Of a stretch of 64,000 nt of DNA, positions 1 to 13,388 are shown piece after piece. Location: assembly GCA_009103225.1 (NCBI GenBank), contig RHPI01002823.1, forward strand, positions 322,989 to 386,988, in the 5' to 3' direction. The translations under genes and the position numbers were made by a program. The notes under the pieces are model-generated. The model was given only the letters and a program-made list of their open reading frames with translations, ran no database searches and had not been told where the DNA came from. The DNA comes from Chlorokybus atmophyticus (Eukaryota > Streptophyta > Chlorokybophyceae > Chlorokybales > Chlorokybaceae). Position 1 is the stretch's first letter, and each line of letters begins with the position of its first letter.

Positions 1-2140
1 TAACCTCATGTTTCTTGTTTGCTGCTCTAACTGCGCGCTCCTTCTTGGCCGCCTCTGCAGCTGCCTTACGTCCTGCTTTGGCCTGCAGGTAGCGCACAAG
101 CTCGGGCGAGGTCAAGATGCACGCGCCATCTAGCCTGTGAAACTCCTCATCCGGGACAACCTCCTGTGCCTCCTGTGCTTCCTCAGCCTCCTCTTTTTCA
201 TCACCACCCCCGAACTCTTCCTGCCAAGCACTTTCACCTGCCTCAAGCAAAGCACCGGTAAGTGCCTCCCCTTGCAACACTGGCTCTGCTGGTGCTTGCT
301 CTGCAGTGTCGTCTCGTAGCTTGTGGTCAAGTGCATGCCTGTCTCCTGGCCATAGTCCTGCATGTGCATGTGTTTGTGTGTTATGCACGTGCAAATCATA
401 CATGTGCAGTGCATGCATGCAGCTGATGCTCACCGCATGCTTTGAAGCCATTGGTGATGTCGGCATATGACATGGCCAACATGATTGGCTTGGCTGTGAG
501 CTTCACAAACTCGTCCTTGGTCATCCTATCTGGGTTGTTGTCAAGCATATGCTTGTGGTGTTCTTCACGGTAACGAGCCTTGAAGCTGGAGAAGCAAGAC
601 ACATTAAGCACCTGCAGCAACAGAGGTAAGAGCATGTTAATCAACACTGCAATGCAAGTGAGTGAGCATGCTCTCACATGCAGGTGAGAGCATGCTCACT
701 CACTTGCATTGCGTGTGTCAGGTGAGGAGGGAGCAGGATGATGTGCACTCCATGCTCTCTAGCCTTGAGGATGAGGTCCAGCTGCATTTTGCTATTGTGG
801 CCATCAATGACCAGGATGCATGGGTTCTGAGGGCTGGAGCCACCAGGTACATAGTCCAGGAAGTGGTTGAACCAGGCAGCAAATATTTCGTTCGTCATGT
901 ATGCATTCTCCTGTGCATACAGAGCATGAGTGCATGCATGTATAAATGGACAGTGTGTGCATGTGTTGCACTTACCTGCATGGCCACCATGCTGCCTATG
1001 GGTGCATCTTTGAGGTAGTTCTGTGTCTTGCGTTGCCCTTTAAGTATGTACAGGGGGGGCATGCTGGTACCTGCAGCAGAGACACATGCCATAATGCTGA
1101 TGTGCTCCCTGTTGCCAACCTTGCGGTGATATGGGTTTTTGTACCCTCTGGGTGCAACGACCTTGACGGTGCCTGCATGCATGTTGGTTAGCACTTCTCA
1201 TTGGATGCTAACAGCTTGCTACAGCGCTTACCTAGGTTGTCCGGTTCCAGTCCTGTCTCGTCTGCGTTGAATATTCTGTGTGGAGGGATGCCTAACTCAA
1301 GCAAGGGGAGGTATAAGTCGAAGAACCTGTAAGCATTGGTCCTGGTGGCAGCCTTGTGCCTTCTCCTGTCCAACCCCTCTGCCACCCTTCTGCTGAGGTC
1401 CCACTTGCCAAAGTAGTCTCTGCACCAACGTGGGCCAGGCAGCAACATTTTGCCAAACCTCTACAGCCTTTCTTGGTCTCCTGAGAGCATTTGCAACACC
1501 TGCAATTGCATTGTAAGTGACAATGCATGCTGCATTTTCTGAGCACAGAGCATGCTACATTAACTTGCCTGTTGTTGCAGTGCCATGACGGTTGGGGAGT
1601 GGTCGACATCACACATGGAGTGCACCCACTCACACAGCTCCCCCTGCTCTGCCTTGGTGAGGATAGCTTCCTTGCCAGGGCTGCGAGGACGCTCCAGCTT
1701 CTGAGGGTCGTGCAAATAGTCGCAGAGGGTGCTGCGAGGGACACCAATGGCCTTGGCAGTCTTGCGCAGCGACACCACCCCTGCCTGTATCTGCCCAATA
1801 GCATGTGCAATGTTGGCCAGCCCTTCATCATCATCTGCCCATGAGATGTGTGTGGCTGATGTAGGGGTGGGGGGGGATCTTGGTCTCTTGCCCTTCTTCT
1901 TTTTGGGGGCAGTTGGTGTGTGCAGATTGCGCTGCTGCGGGGTTCTGCCGCTAGGTGCCTGCACACATATGCCCAAGGATGTAAAACAACCCTCTGAGGG
2001 CACAAGTGCAAGCATATCACTAGATAGTCTAGCATAGCAGCTAGGTTGTATAGCATACAAACACCCCTTGCATTGCACCTCACCTCTGAGTTGGTCGTTT
2101 GATTGCTGCTGCCTTGGCTCCCTCGTGTATGCATGTTCAC
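1..2140 (-). CDS. pogo/Tigger-like DDE transposase, 3' end outside window
   Basis: Cut-and-paste DNA transposase, acting on its own element's ends in the nucleus. Exons (5' to 3'): 2140-2084, 1958-1569, 1499-1232, 1172-976, 910-704, 611-434, 345-<1; phases agree. The N-terminus has a Lys/Arg-rich stretch and a Psq-type helix-turn-helix (TAKAIGVPRSTLCDYL), then a CENP-B-like segment (PGPRWCRDYFGKW). The DDE_1 core follows: IFNADETG gives the first Asp, ILVIDGHNSK the second. The third block reads HAMQ-VLNVSCFSSFKARY, where the family has LQPLDV, so the third Asp is Asn. The C-terminus is acidic, then Lys-rich, and stays open to base 1. The intron after 1569 is GC-AG. A TAG at 1461-1463 lies in frame and would be Gln. 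The Asn suggests an inactive or domesticated copy (inference). Terminal inverted repeats were not found. Confidence 0.8.
651..710. repeat. perfect 27-bp inverted repeat over a 5' splice site
   Basis: Arms 651-677 and 684-710 are exact reverse complements around a 6-base loop. On the minus strand the arm contains the last bases of the transposase exon (ends 704) and its GTGAGT donor, so the transcript could fold the 5' splice site into a long hairpin. Confidence 0.95.
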
Positions 2141-4221
2141 ACCTCCACACCCTCACCGTGCATGCCAACCCCAACGCAAACCACACCTCACTAAGCTAAC
2201 ACAATCTTCAGCCTTTACTCATCTATATCACATACATCACGTGCATATTTTGTACACACACACGCCACAATGCAACTCCCACGCCAAACACTCACACATG
2301 CACGAAGTCACAATTTATGGGTTGCGCATGCGGTACGTAGTGTTTTGGTTAAAACCTCATAACTAAAACAAACCAATGTAGAATTTGACTAGGTTTGTTG
2401 CATTGGATTTTGCAACTTGAGCCGTAGGTGCTCACTACATTTCATCACCATTGGCCAATGCAATCAATATTCCGGCCAAGTCAAAGTCAAGGTAACCATG
2501 TGAGCACAATAAAAATTCTCAAACTCTTTGAATTTGGCGCCCTTAATCTCAGCCAACGGGGCTGAAACTTGGTGGGTAGGCTCGAGAGGACGCACAAAAT
2601 CCACTCACCAAATTTCATTCCATTCGGACGCCAAACTAGGAAGTTACCCTACCAGCAGCAGTAGGTGTCCGAATTTGTAAAATGTCCAGAGTTAGAGCAC
2701 CTTACCCTAGGGCCTTTTGCTGCAAGACATGGTGCAGGTTGATTTGGAGGTACGGTAACACGAAGGACAAGCTTGTATCCTGTACAGTTGTGTTGCTGGT
2801 AATCACAGTTGTTCATCGATTGGATGGTGCGTTATAAGAAGTGAAAACAAAGCAGTATTGTAAGTGTTTAATATGGATAATCGCTATACTCTTCTTGATT
2901 GTGATGTATTTAAGATGTCGTTACACATCCACAGAATAACAAGTTCATTCATTGACCCTTTCAACCGACCGTGTCAACCAAAGGTTATCGCGCAGTTTGC
3001 TTTGAAGATAGCGTGCACGCAATCTGTCACGTTGCGAGTTGAGGCTTGAGGCAGCTAATATGTAGCTGTTGGTTTTGCAGGTTGAACTCACAATTGCATG
3101 CTTGCTCCTTTTTTTCTTCTCCTTCCTTAATTGGCCAAGTGTAAAGTTTTGGAGTGATTAATAGCATCAAGCCCATTTCCTGGTCGCGTTCAAATGCAAT
3201 TAACATAGCCGCTCCTTCACTTGGTTTTGCAGGTTGAACTCACAATTGCATGCTTGCTCCTTTTTTTCTGCTCTTTCCTTAATTGGCTAAGTGTACAGTT
3301 TTGGAGTGATTGATAGCATCAAGCCCATTTGCTGGTCGCGTTCAGATGCAATTACCATAGCAGCTCCTTCACTTGGTATGGTGATATGGTTGTGTACATA
3401 CATACATAATGTTCAAATGATGCAATACACGAAAGGAATATTGGTTGATAACCGAATTGATAAACATAGATAAAGTATACAATCAAGTCATATGAAAATA
3501 GCATGTGATATTCGCTATAATGAACATCTCATTCGATAAAACTGCATCTTTGAATCCGAACGTCTGCCTTTGCACCCAAGCAATTCAAGAGGGCCAACAC
3601 TGGCATTGATTACTGTCGTGTGCTAATGATGCTAGGAAGAGTTGACCGGGGTGGCTCGTCATGCAGGCGATCACCAACAAGTGCTGCAACCTGGTCTTCT
3701 GCTTAGGAACTTAGGCCATGTCACAGCTTGTACAATGGCCTTACGTGCCGCAACTGCACTAGCAAGAGTGGTGGTCACCATTGCGTGCAGGCAACATTCA
3801 GAGACGTCACACTGCTACATGTCTAGGACCAAAATTGCAAGCTCTCCAAGACCTGACGTGGTGTCTCGTGTGGCCACTGTCTGCCTGAGTTTTCTAACAG
3901 CTACGCTAAGAAGCAAGCAACCTACCGAATCAAATGAATATGTTGTGCTGCTCCGCGAATCAGGCAGAGTCCAGCAATGTTAACAAACAGCAGCTAAGCA
4001 TAATCAATTCCTAACTGCATATATACATACAGGAAACGCCATGGCGACACCTAACATGCTTCGCGTCGCATCTTCAGGCGAAGGAAAGCAGCAGGCGGCG
4101 CACACTTGAGTACTGCACAGGTCCTTGCTGTGCCAGTTCAATCTGTGATGTCCCTGCGGCTTTTGTTCAACCTGATGTCCACACTTGCCCGAATCAGGTT
4201 GTAAACTGGTTGAACGATGGT
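2141..4221. other. non-coding interval
   Basis: No ORF with recognisable domains or consistent splice phasing was seen here. The stretch holds the 152-bp tandem duplication listed separately. The part nearest 4222 is probably the 3' flank of the CONSTANS-like gene. Confidence 0.5.
3069..3377. repeat. tandem duplication, two copies of about 152 bp
   Basis: The segment starting TTGGTTTTGCAGG at 3069 begins again at 3221 and stays near-identical, with scattered substitutions, through GCTCCTTCACTTGGT. No coding content was recognised. Confidence 0.9.
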
Positions 4222-6447
4222 TCAACCGCGTTTAACAAACCGGCCCTGCGTGACAAATATTGGTCATTGAGTGCATGCATGGAGACATGGCATCACGCAT
4301 GTGAACGCATATGCGAACAATTCTTTGTGATGGATCATGCAACTGTGTCAAATGCCTGACTATGCATATGGATTGCAAGATCCTTGCAAACACACTTCTA
4401 TGCGCGGGTAGTGCAACCAGAGATCAACTCAAGTCCATCCAAGGGTAAACAAGCAAGCAAGTTCATCGCTACTGCAAGGCTTACCTTGATGCGGGGTCTC
4501 CTCTCAGCATTCAGCTTGCGAACTTCGTATCTGATCTGTTTAGTAAAATGCCGATTGGAGCGCTTGAGCTTATAGCGCTCCAACTTGGCTTCGCGCGCAA
4601 CCACCTCCCCATCCGGAACTGAGCGAATGCTGGTGGTAATCGGCTCCGACATCGCCCTCTGCAGGTCAGGCACCAGCGCGCAGTCCATGTCTTTCTGCAG
4701 CAGCCAACAGAACGATGGTATTACATTATGCTTGGGTTTCCGCAGGCTAGTTCAACCATTGCTTCCGGCATGTTGCATGCAATCTGCATTCAAAACGTGA
4801 TGCCAAGACAACGCTATCCAGCAAGCTAAGTCATGGAAATTGCTGTACACAAGCCTAACTGTTGCGAATAGCTCACACCTCCATCAGCGCGAACCTGATG
4901 ACTACACACCGTATGCTATGGTAAATTCTCCAAAGCAACACATGCCTAGTAGTGTGTAGAGGCTTGACATGGACTGCTTGTGTCTAAGACAAACCGCTTT
5001 CGCAAACACAATGCCCACCAGTATGCAGGACCTCCCTTCACTCCCCCCCCCCCCCNNNNNNNNNNNNNNNNNNNNNNNNNNNNNNNNNNNNNNNNNNNNN
5101 NNNNNNNNNNNNNNNNNNNNNNNNNNNCCCCCCCCCCCCCCTTTGCCCTCCCTTGCAGACTGCACTAGAACAAATGCAAATAGAATCACAAGTCTTACCA
5201 GGATGTCAGCAGCTGGTGCACAGTCGGGAACCACCGGTTCCACAGCATTTGCTCTCACGGCGGCATCCCACGCAGTGAGGACGTCCGCGTAGTCCAGCCG
5301 CAGACGGCAGATCTTCAGGCCCTGCTTGGTGTCCAAGTCGAGCGGCTCGATCTTTGGGCGCAAGCTGGCAACGCCAGCTGGCCACACCTCAACCCCGCAC
5401 AACGGGGAGAGGTTTTGCGATGCATCATCCTCCAGCTTTACCCTTGCAACAGGATTTGAACTCGCGACGTTGATTGTGGTCGTCATTGCTACATGACAAT
5501 GTTGTTGATCGGGTTGCTCGTCGCTCACATCTGAAGTGCTTGTGCCCGACGTGTACGTGTCTTCGCTGACGTCAGAAGACTCCAAATCATACTGTATATC
5601 ATATTCCTCATCGGGAAAGGAGAGAAACCCGCTGGCGCTGTCGCCTTCGCCCTCATTGTTGGGACTCCACGCCGTCAACTCCTCTGCATCACGAAGGCAG
5701 AATGACGCCTTGTCCATGTCGTCATGCAGGATGGGCGTTCGGATGTGTCGAAGCGACAGAGAGTTTGCTGAATGAATCGACTCATCACACGATGCACACA
5801 GAGCAGCGGAATCCGCTGCGCAAAACACAGCTGCCTGCAAGAGACAAAAAGGGCCATCAGCAGCAGTAATTGCACATGCTCTCTATTGTTATCTGAGATG
5901 TGGTACAGCTTCCATGCGTGACTGTTGTGATGTTTGGTTCGGCACAAAGTGCAGCGTGTAGAAACACAGTCTCATTTTACTGGTCCACAAACTGCAAGTA
6001 ACTGTCATCAAACCAAGTACCGATGGCCATGCTAGCTAAGTGTTGTGTTATTCGCGAGCAAGTTTTTCCCAATGTGCTAAGCGCAAGCGATCAGTAACAA
6101 CATCCCTAACCATCAGACCGAAATGGTAGCAAACTGTGCACAACGCACTTCAAGCTACACTGGAGGCAATGTGCGTTCAGTCAAGTACGTCTCTGTTACT
6201 AACACAATCTGATTTTGCCATAGTAAAGCATTAGACCCACACACTGACCAGCACAACAACCATGCATCACGGTTTGTGTATATGAGGAGCCCAAAGCATT
6301 GAACTGACATTGTGCAATCGTATGTAAACCCATGAGCTGCATAAACCATCAGTCAACAGCTGCGAGCCCCACCTGCTCTGAATGGCAAGCGTCGCACATG
6401 GACAGGAGCCCCGCCACCTCTCTCATAAGACAGTCTTCAGCCTTCAT
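4222..6447 (-). CDS. CONSTANS-like B-box/CCT transcription regulator
   Basis: Nuclear regulator of the BBX/CONSTANS-like family, which acts in light and photoperiod responses in plants and green algae. Exons: 6447-6373, 5834-5199, 4694-4485, 4245-4222; all junctions are phase 0, giving 314 residues and a TGA stop. One B-box has ligands C18, C21, C30, C38, C41, H46 and H55, the exact CX2CX8CX7CX2CX4HX8H spacing; intron 1 falls between its second and third ligands. The middle is acidic and Ser/Asp-rich. The CCT domain (about 271-312) holds the REAKLERYKLKR start and ERRPRIK, and the last exon of 24 bases supplies GRFVK. Intron 2 contains the assembly gap at 5056-5127. The start is the first ATG of exon 1; the frame stays open a little upstream. 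With one B-box plus CCT it resembles single-box green algal CO homologues. It has no in-frame TAA or TAG. Confidence 0.9.
5056..5127. other. assembly gap (72 N) between C-runs
   Basis: The Ns are flanked on both sides by poly-C, so a G/C homopolymer probably stopped the assembly. The gap lies in intron 2 of the CONSTANS-like gene. Confidence 0.99.
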
Positions 6448-9400
6448 TTCTGGTCCACGGCGCAACCCTCCCCAGCACCGGCTGAAGCGATCGTCCCTCC
6501 CTTGCACACATGCACGATCACACGCTTCACGCTAGCTCTTGATCCTGCGACAGCAATCAGTCCATGTCTAAATTTGGTCAACAAGTCAAGAATGGCCAAT
6601 GTTTGTATGTCAATGCAACGCCTGCTGAGTGATCACCAGAACTATGTAAAAGTGCGATCACCACATATTATCAAAACGCCGCAAGCTGCAAGCCTGCCAC
6701 TGGTGCTTGTGGCTGGCTTGCACCTTGCTAGGCAGTAGCTGACGAGTGTAGAACTAGTTGTTTGGTTGGCAGCTGCATAGTTCAGCTTCAATATCTTGAC
6801 AATGCATCCAATGGTTCATTGAGATGACCACAAAGTGGGACAGGTGAGGGGCCATGTAGGGATGCGGTAGGTGAGATGACTGCACTATGGATGAGGAGGA
6901 CATAGGGCTTTGAGGCAGAGGGAAGCATTGGAAACCGGTGTGCGGTGTCAAGTGCATGATGGTCAACCACCCTGGAAATCACAGCAACGCAAGGCAAGCA
7001 AATGTGAAATCCAGGCTGATGGCCAACGTTTCAATGCAACGACATTCAATGCTGCTGCCAGCATGCTGGCTTGTGTGGCAGCATTCACCCTAGCATTTCG
7101 TCCCAAAGACGCTGTGCAAGCATTGGAACTGCGCACATGAACGAAATGACAAGCAGCATGTATCGTGCACATAAAGAAACAGCGGCGGCAGCAGCCAGGG
7201 TTTGGCCAGGCCAAGCACACCACAGCTCCCCGCACCTCCTTCTTGTGGGCAACGTGTAGTAAGTGAGACTTCCCAGCTTTCTTGTTCTTGCTGTTCCGTT
7301 CGGCGGCGTAGCTGCCAAGCAGACTGCAACACCTTCCCAAATAGGTGTACAACACTCTTGTCCAGCAGCCGCACCTCGCCGACCACACCACCGCGGCTGC
7401 CGCTGCCGACGCCGCCAACACGGACAGCAGCAATACAGCAAAGGGCTGATGTCGAACCGATGGCGAGCCACATAGCCGGCGCCAAGCGGTCTGGTCGCGG
7501 GCTACGGACCGGTCGACAAAAGGGCAGGGCAGCCCTTCTTGCTGGCCGATGGCGCTCCGGCACGGAAAAACGGCACTACGAGCGTCGCTTTTTTAATCAT
7601 AAGTGTGCAAAAGGGGAATTTTAAATTGTCCCCATTATCCTCAACGGAGGCGTGCAGGCTAGTCAGGTTAAGTTGATTGACTGACTGGCAACAAACCGTT
7701 TGCATGGTTTTGGATGTCGTTGCATGAACTGTTTGCATAACCTCCTCTGCTGACATTCTGCGGCCCGCAGAGCCAATTACATGTACATGCAGACGGGTTT
7801 TTAGGTCCTCTGCTGACGGGCAGCAGAGCGGTTATAGCGAACGGTTTTAACCTCAATCGGCATCCCCGGCGGCCAGGCTGCGCGCCGTTTCCGCATAAGT
7901 GAATCACCATTTGCCATTCACCGTTACCGACTCGCGACCGGACCCTAGTTTTGTTGGTAGGCAACCGCGTCATGTTGTAAATTCATGACTGCCGCAGTTT
8001 AACGACATTTCACCTTTGGACATAGCCAAACATTATCCACAATGATTCCTGAGTGGATTGCATTGGGCTGATCCCGAAAAAGTCACGCTACTCGTAGGTA
8101 TGCCCACTTGCAAGAGGTACCAGAGGCATGGACACGTGGCGCGTCGTTGTCGTCGACGATGACCCCTCGCAGCAGTAGGCCCGGTCTACTAGACCGCACG
8201 CTTTATGGCTTGACTTCACCATGGTCACATGCAACTTGCAATGCAAGTGAGGTTCACGGTGTGACCGCGTGAGCTGCTGGTACCAGGTTGCCAAGCGTAG
8301 GTGGTACTGCCAGCTACAGTATACCAGAGTGCTGCGAACCATTCAGTCATGTATCGACGTGAGTAAAGTTTAATATCCACTATGAGTTAATGAGTTTAGA
8401 GCCTTGTAAATGTAATCAACGTGTGTGATGCCCATATGACATTTAATCGTAAGGGGTTGCTGTAAAAATCAATTCATTTATTACCTTCAGCTTCTTTCGA
8501 GCATAAGACACATGTACTGCGCATTAAACCTGAATATAATAAACATGTATCGAATGGGGCATACACATGTAGATCACTTACACTTTTCTCAAGCGTGACA
8601 CGCTTTTGCATTTACTTGCAATAAAAAAAAAGTCATGCTATTGTGGTGTGTATTGCAATGCAAGTGTCTGATGTAAATGTGCAACGCATGCCGCTATCGT
8701 TTGACATACAACTAGGGTTGAAAGCTTGTAATAAACTGATCTTACCCTACCATAATAATCGTGTTATCGAGCGTGTCAAGTGGCATATATCAAAGCGTTT
8801 ATTGCCACATATACATACTGCTGCTTTGCTAATGTTTACATGTTCATCATTTCCTCTTTTTAAGTTCCCTTACATATTAGCATAATTAAAAAATTCGTTT
8901 CGTTGGACTCAACTCACATAAGTCATGCCATGATGCATACGCGTTGACACTGATTGCGAATTTGGAGTTGCGACGGCATGCTAAGCAATTTGCAATAATT
9001 ACATACGCATGCTTGTAACAATTAGTGAGTTAAAAACAATGTGAGCGATCGTATGTAGTGATGTATGTAAGTTTTACCACGGTTTGCAAAGTGATTATTG
9101 ATAGTTATATATGAGCAATACATGCCGATTTTATACACAAGTCCAAATTGGGTCTGATTTTTTCCAGATACAAGTTGCTCAATAGCCAACATGCTTGCAG
9201 TTGCAGAAACATGCGCTTGTTAATGGCGCTGTGAGTTGTACTTCCGGGTTAGCCACAGGCAGAGCTACATGCCGTACAGGTGTAGGCTACATGGACCTGT
9301 ACAGTGTCTATCATTGCATCATGTAGAATACAAACCAGAGCGCACAGCACCGCGTTCAGCTATTAGCTATTTGAGAAAATGGCGAACTTTAGCGCGCATC

Positions 9401-12139
9401 CATTTTCATCAGGCAGCCTCAAAAGTAACGCGGACTGCCCGGTAGCGAGCGAGCAGCGGCGTCACGCAGGCCGGCGTGACGCCGGTGATTGGACGACTTG
9501 GCAATCATGCTTGACCAGATAACCTTGGCCGCAAGTCGCTCGATACGAATCTGCCACTCCCGCGCCAGTCACCTTCACGCCGAGCCACTTGCGAAAGTGA
9601 GTTCGCAATTGCTGTAAACCGCTTGATTGAGGCAAGCCGAAGCGGACTATTCGCCCAGAGGAGGGTTCGGGCTCGGAGCGTTATGGTAGCTTATGGCCTA
9701 CGCATGAGTACGGTCTAGTCCTCGAAGCGACAAAGGCGACTTGCTAGTCTAACGTAACCGGCTGATGTACACGTCAGCGCGCCGGCACGGGGTTAGCCAG
9801 AGTCGTTAACCGCTACAGTAACCGCACAGTCGCCGTTGCGCTATGCCAGCGTCGTAACAGCCTAACGGTATTAAGGCAAAAGGTTTAAGGTTTTAGATGG
9901 GGACACACATGTGATTGACGACTCATGTCTATCGGTCGCAAAATTTTTTACTACGGTAGACTATCGTCGATAGTGCCATGCCCGAGTATGCTTGAAGGCC
10001 TTCATCTCATGCACAAATCCATCATCATCAACCTTTTCATATTGTACATGATTTGCGGTAGCCTGCAATTAGTTTAGTTTATATGTCATAACAATCAATC
10101 CATACAACACCTACCGCTTATACATGTTAAACATCGTAATGTTAATAGTATATCCTCATGGCTGCGGCGGTCAATTGATTGCAATTTGTAACCGTGTATT
10201 CTTAACTTAATTTCATTGCATGAAGCCAATTAGATTGTCCTTTTACATATAATTTACGTGTTTTAACAACACAGCAAGTTGTTAAGCAACATTACATTTG
10301 GTTTGTGTGCATGTATTGCAACTGCACTAAGCGCAAGTGCGCATAACGTGAAGAAAAAGGTAAATCGCATGTACGTTACGCTTGATCTACTCATTTGCAT
10401 CAAACCTCATGCATGCCGACATCGTGTCTTGAATGTATAAAATGTGCAAGTGTGTAGAACTTTGCGAGTTGCAAACGATAATAAATGTCATAATTGTAAC
10501 ATCTTACAAATGCGTGTACCACACAATTGACAAATGAACGACACGGTCAGAACCTATGTGAAGACACTTGTGCATTCCTTAACATCATCAAGTATCCAAA
10601 TTGCTTAATTCATATGAGATTGTAACCTACATTCACATTATATTTGATGTATACAATTTCAAATATGCAAATGGTCTGCAATATAAGACATGCGCAAGTC
10701 AGGCAATTGCTGCAAGCAACCAGAAAAAGATAAGCTCCGAAACTCGATTAGGGGGAATAACTAAACCACAACCTTCCAAGTTATTTGCGTGCAGCAATGA
10801 AAGCGTTGTGGAAGTGCAAGGTGTAGCAGCAGAGGGACAACCTGCAGCAATATTTGACAAACAAAGGGGCGTAACTCTAGGTGTCAGTGCGAGAGGGTGG
10901 AAGTGCTGTGCACATTGTGCGCGCTATGTGTGGAAGGCTGCACCCCTCCGCCCCTTAATTGCCCCTCGCCGCCACCAGCAACTGGCAATCTTTGTGACTC
11001 AATAATATGCTACATAGTACATGTCTTGTGTTTATGAACTTTATATGTATAAACCTCAACTCTTTAAAGCTGCGCGGCAAGTGAAAACTTCACATAGTAT
11101 CACTATTTGTCTTAGGTTGGATCAAAGTAAAGCCAATCATCTCTGGAGCATTTTATTTTATGCAGTATAAGAGACATGCAAATAGTCTGTCCATGTGCAA
11201 CAAGCAAGCACAAGCACAAGCACATGTAGCAACTTACACACACGGCCACTTTCGCCCTGTAAGCTATGTGCGTGCAAGTGCGTGCAGTATTGCATGGCAT
11301 GTGGAAGTGTATGATGCGGCGGCTGGGGGACAGCGTACATGATTGGACGGGTGTGAGTCCATCTGGCGAGGATAGAGGGTGGAGGTGCTTACTGTCCGTA
11401 ATGTGTGTTGTAAAAAAACTACTGCATGAACTTCACAATTAATCGGGCACGAAGCTCTCATAGTGTCGTCTCCCACATATAACGACACTATCACGTCTAC
11501 TCAAGTTGCTTTGTACTGTGATGTTAAACTATTATGGTGCCCCCAAATTCAACATGATTCACGCAATATGTAGATGCTGCCTTAACACGTCACAAGCTCC
11601 AACCGCTTTGTTCCAAACATGAAGTTGAACATGGGCCGCTTGAAAGCAGTACTTTTAAATCATAGGCGAATCGACCATAATGTCTTGCATAGTATTTATT
11701 GGTATTCTAGCTACGAGTGCTGCAGCCACACCTCATGATATATTACCTTCAGCACTGAGAGGATTTTGCAATATTGCGTGGTGTCTACGCCATATGTCCC
11801 ATGTATCTACGCACCACAATCTTGTACTACACTGCCAAATCATAAGTGCCAACCACTAATGCATGCGCGTATACTCACACTCGTGTCATGACATGGGCGA
11901 CCAACAAACTTCCCCATGCACACGCTGGCGCGCACGATGCCATCAGACATTGCATCAAATCAAAGGTCCTCAGGCACGAAGCATAATGCAGCAATTGCCC
12001 ACTACCAAACGAAGGGTATAGTCACAGTGACAAAATTTTGACTACTAGCATCAACGCTGTTGATGAGTGATCACTTGTGCAACAAACAGCCATGGCACAT
12101 GCTGCCAGCGGCACAACTAGCATAATAGCAATTACTTAC
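6448..12139. other. long interval without recognised genes
   Basis: At 6.75-7.6 kb GC-rich minus-strand frames (for example 7563-7090) look partly coding, with basic Arg/Ser/Ala-rich translations, but no domain or coherent splice chain was found. From 7.6 to 11.1 kb the DNA is AT-rich with no credible ORF. At about 11.97-11.89 kb (minus) an open segment preceded by GAG and followed by GTGAGTAT could be a further exon of the gene at 12140-13388: its phase fits, nothing else is known. Confidence 0.4.
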
Positions 12140-13388
12140 AAGAAGCGCTTACAGCTACCTAGGCGAGCAACATGTGGCATCCGTTAATCATAAGTTATTG
12201 GCCGGTTGATGATGTCCACAAGCGAGTTGATCACCTGCGCGTGCACTTGACCATCAGCATAACCTTTTTCACACATCCTTTACCAGGCACCAGGCCTCAA
12301 CTCACCCTTCCAACAGTCTGCAACTCTCGCGCAATCGGCTTCAACAAACCTGGCATCCGTGGCCTGATTGGCCACACCTGAACAACATAGATACCAGAAT
12401 GAGTGTCAACATATGCACGCACGCTTGACATACACCAATCAACAGGCAAGACTAAGACTTTCCACAACGACACATGCCCTTACCTGCACAGGGCCCAAGT
12501 GGTATGCCTTTGCAAGGCCTGGCACGTGCAGTGCGGGGCCGCCGGGCAACACACGAGCCTCGTCCACGCCACGCTCGTCCATAGCCGCATATGGGTCAGG
12601 GGCCTGGAGCAGAGAGCAAAAAAGCCACATGATCATGTTCATGTGAACAGCCTAGTGACTGGGACATACTGTCCAAGACTAAAAACAGGAAGTACATACG
12701 CCACCAGATTATAGAGGGACAAGCTAGGACGTACTAGTGTTGCAGCGGCCCAAGCACAACAACCAGTGAGACACTTGTCTATGAAACCACTTATGGTGAG
12801 TGTTTTTGGGTTTTGCGAACTAAGAGTAGGAGCGCGCGTGTCAGCTGCTGTCAAGGAGCCGACCAGAACTGAAAACAACCTCAAACCAAGCTTGCAACTG
12901 TCATGCGTGCATGCGCATGTGCGTGTGCATGCCTGCGTGTACACTGTGTGTTGACTGTGTTGTGGGGAGTCCTGCTTGAATGTCACGAGGTGAGTTGCGT
13001 ACAATGCGACATGTGGTCCTGGAAATGGTCGTGCGCATGTCAACGAGCAAACAAGCAACACACTGGCATCGCATGACGTAATGTCACAGGAAATAGAGAC
13101 GTATTACGTCCTATGCACACTCCCATGCTTGTTATATGCCAACATTCTCCTCACCAGCAGGAGGCGTAGCGCCTCGTCGTGTGCGGCGGTGTGCTTGCGG
13201 GCGGCCATCCGGAGGGACACCGCCAGGTCCGGGTACGAGCCGACGGCCTCGCCCGGTCTCCCGGGCGCCTTGCTGCGCCCGGGCGCCGTCCGTGCCGCCA
13301 TGCCAGACGACAACGACGACGAGGAGGAGGACGAGGACGAGGACTACCACCTCGCCGCCGCCGCCGCCGCCGCCGCACGGAAGTCCAT
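12140..13388 (-). CDS. unidentified multi-exon protein, 3' exons unresolved
   Basis: I do not recognise this protein. Exons: 13388-13155, 12603-12484, 12377-12306, 12234-12140; the first three junctions are phase 0 and the last donor (CTT|GTAAGT) is phase 2. The N-terminus has short Ala and Ser runs and is Arg/Pro-rich; later exons carry DPYAAMDERG, LPGGPALHVPGLAKAYHLGP and INSLVDIINRPITYD. Under the standard code the last exon stops at TAA 12184-12186, and an upstream TAG (13344-13346) would move the start to 13301. With TAA/TAG as Gln the frame runs past TAA to a good splice donor 44 bases on, and the Ala and Ser runs join in one frame. Upstream the frame is open to about 13512, so the start is uncertain. 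The gene is head-to-head with the ABC1 kinase gene at 13727. Confidence 0.6.

Noticed and set aside
10601-11005. 134-residue plus-strand ORF
   Set aside because: AT-rich, low-complexity start, no domain, no splice partners and no neighbouring coding signal.
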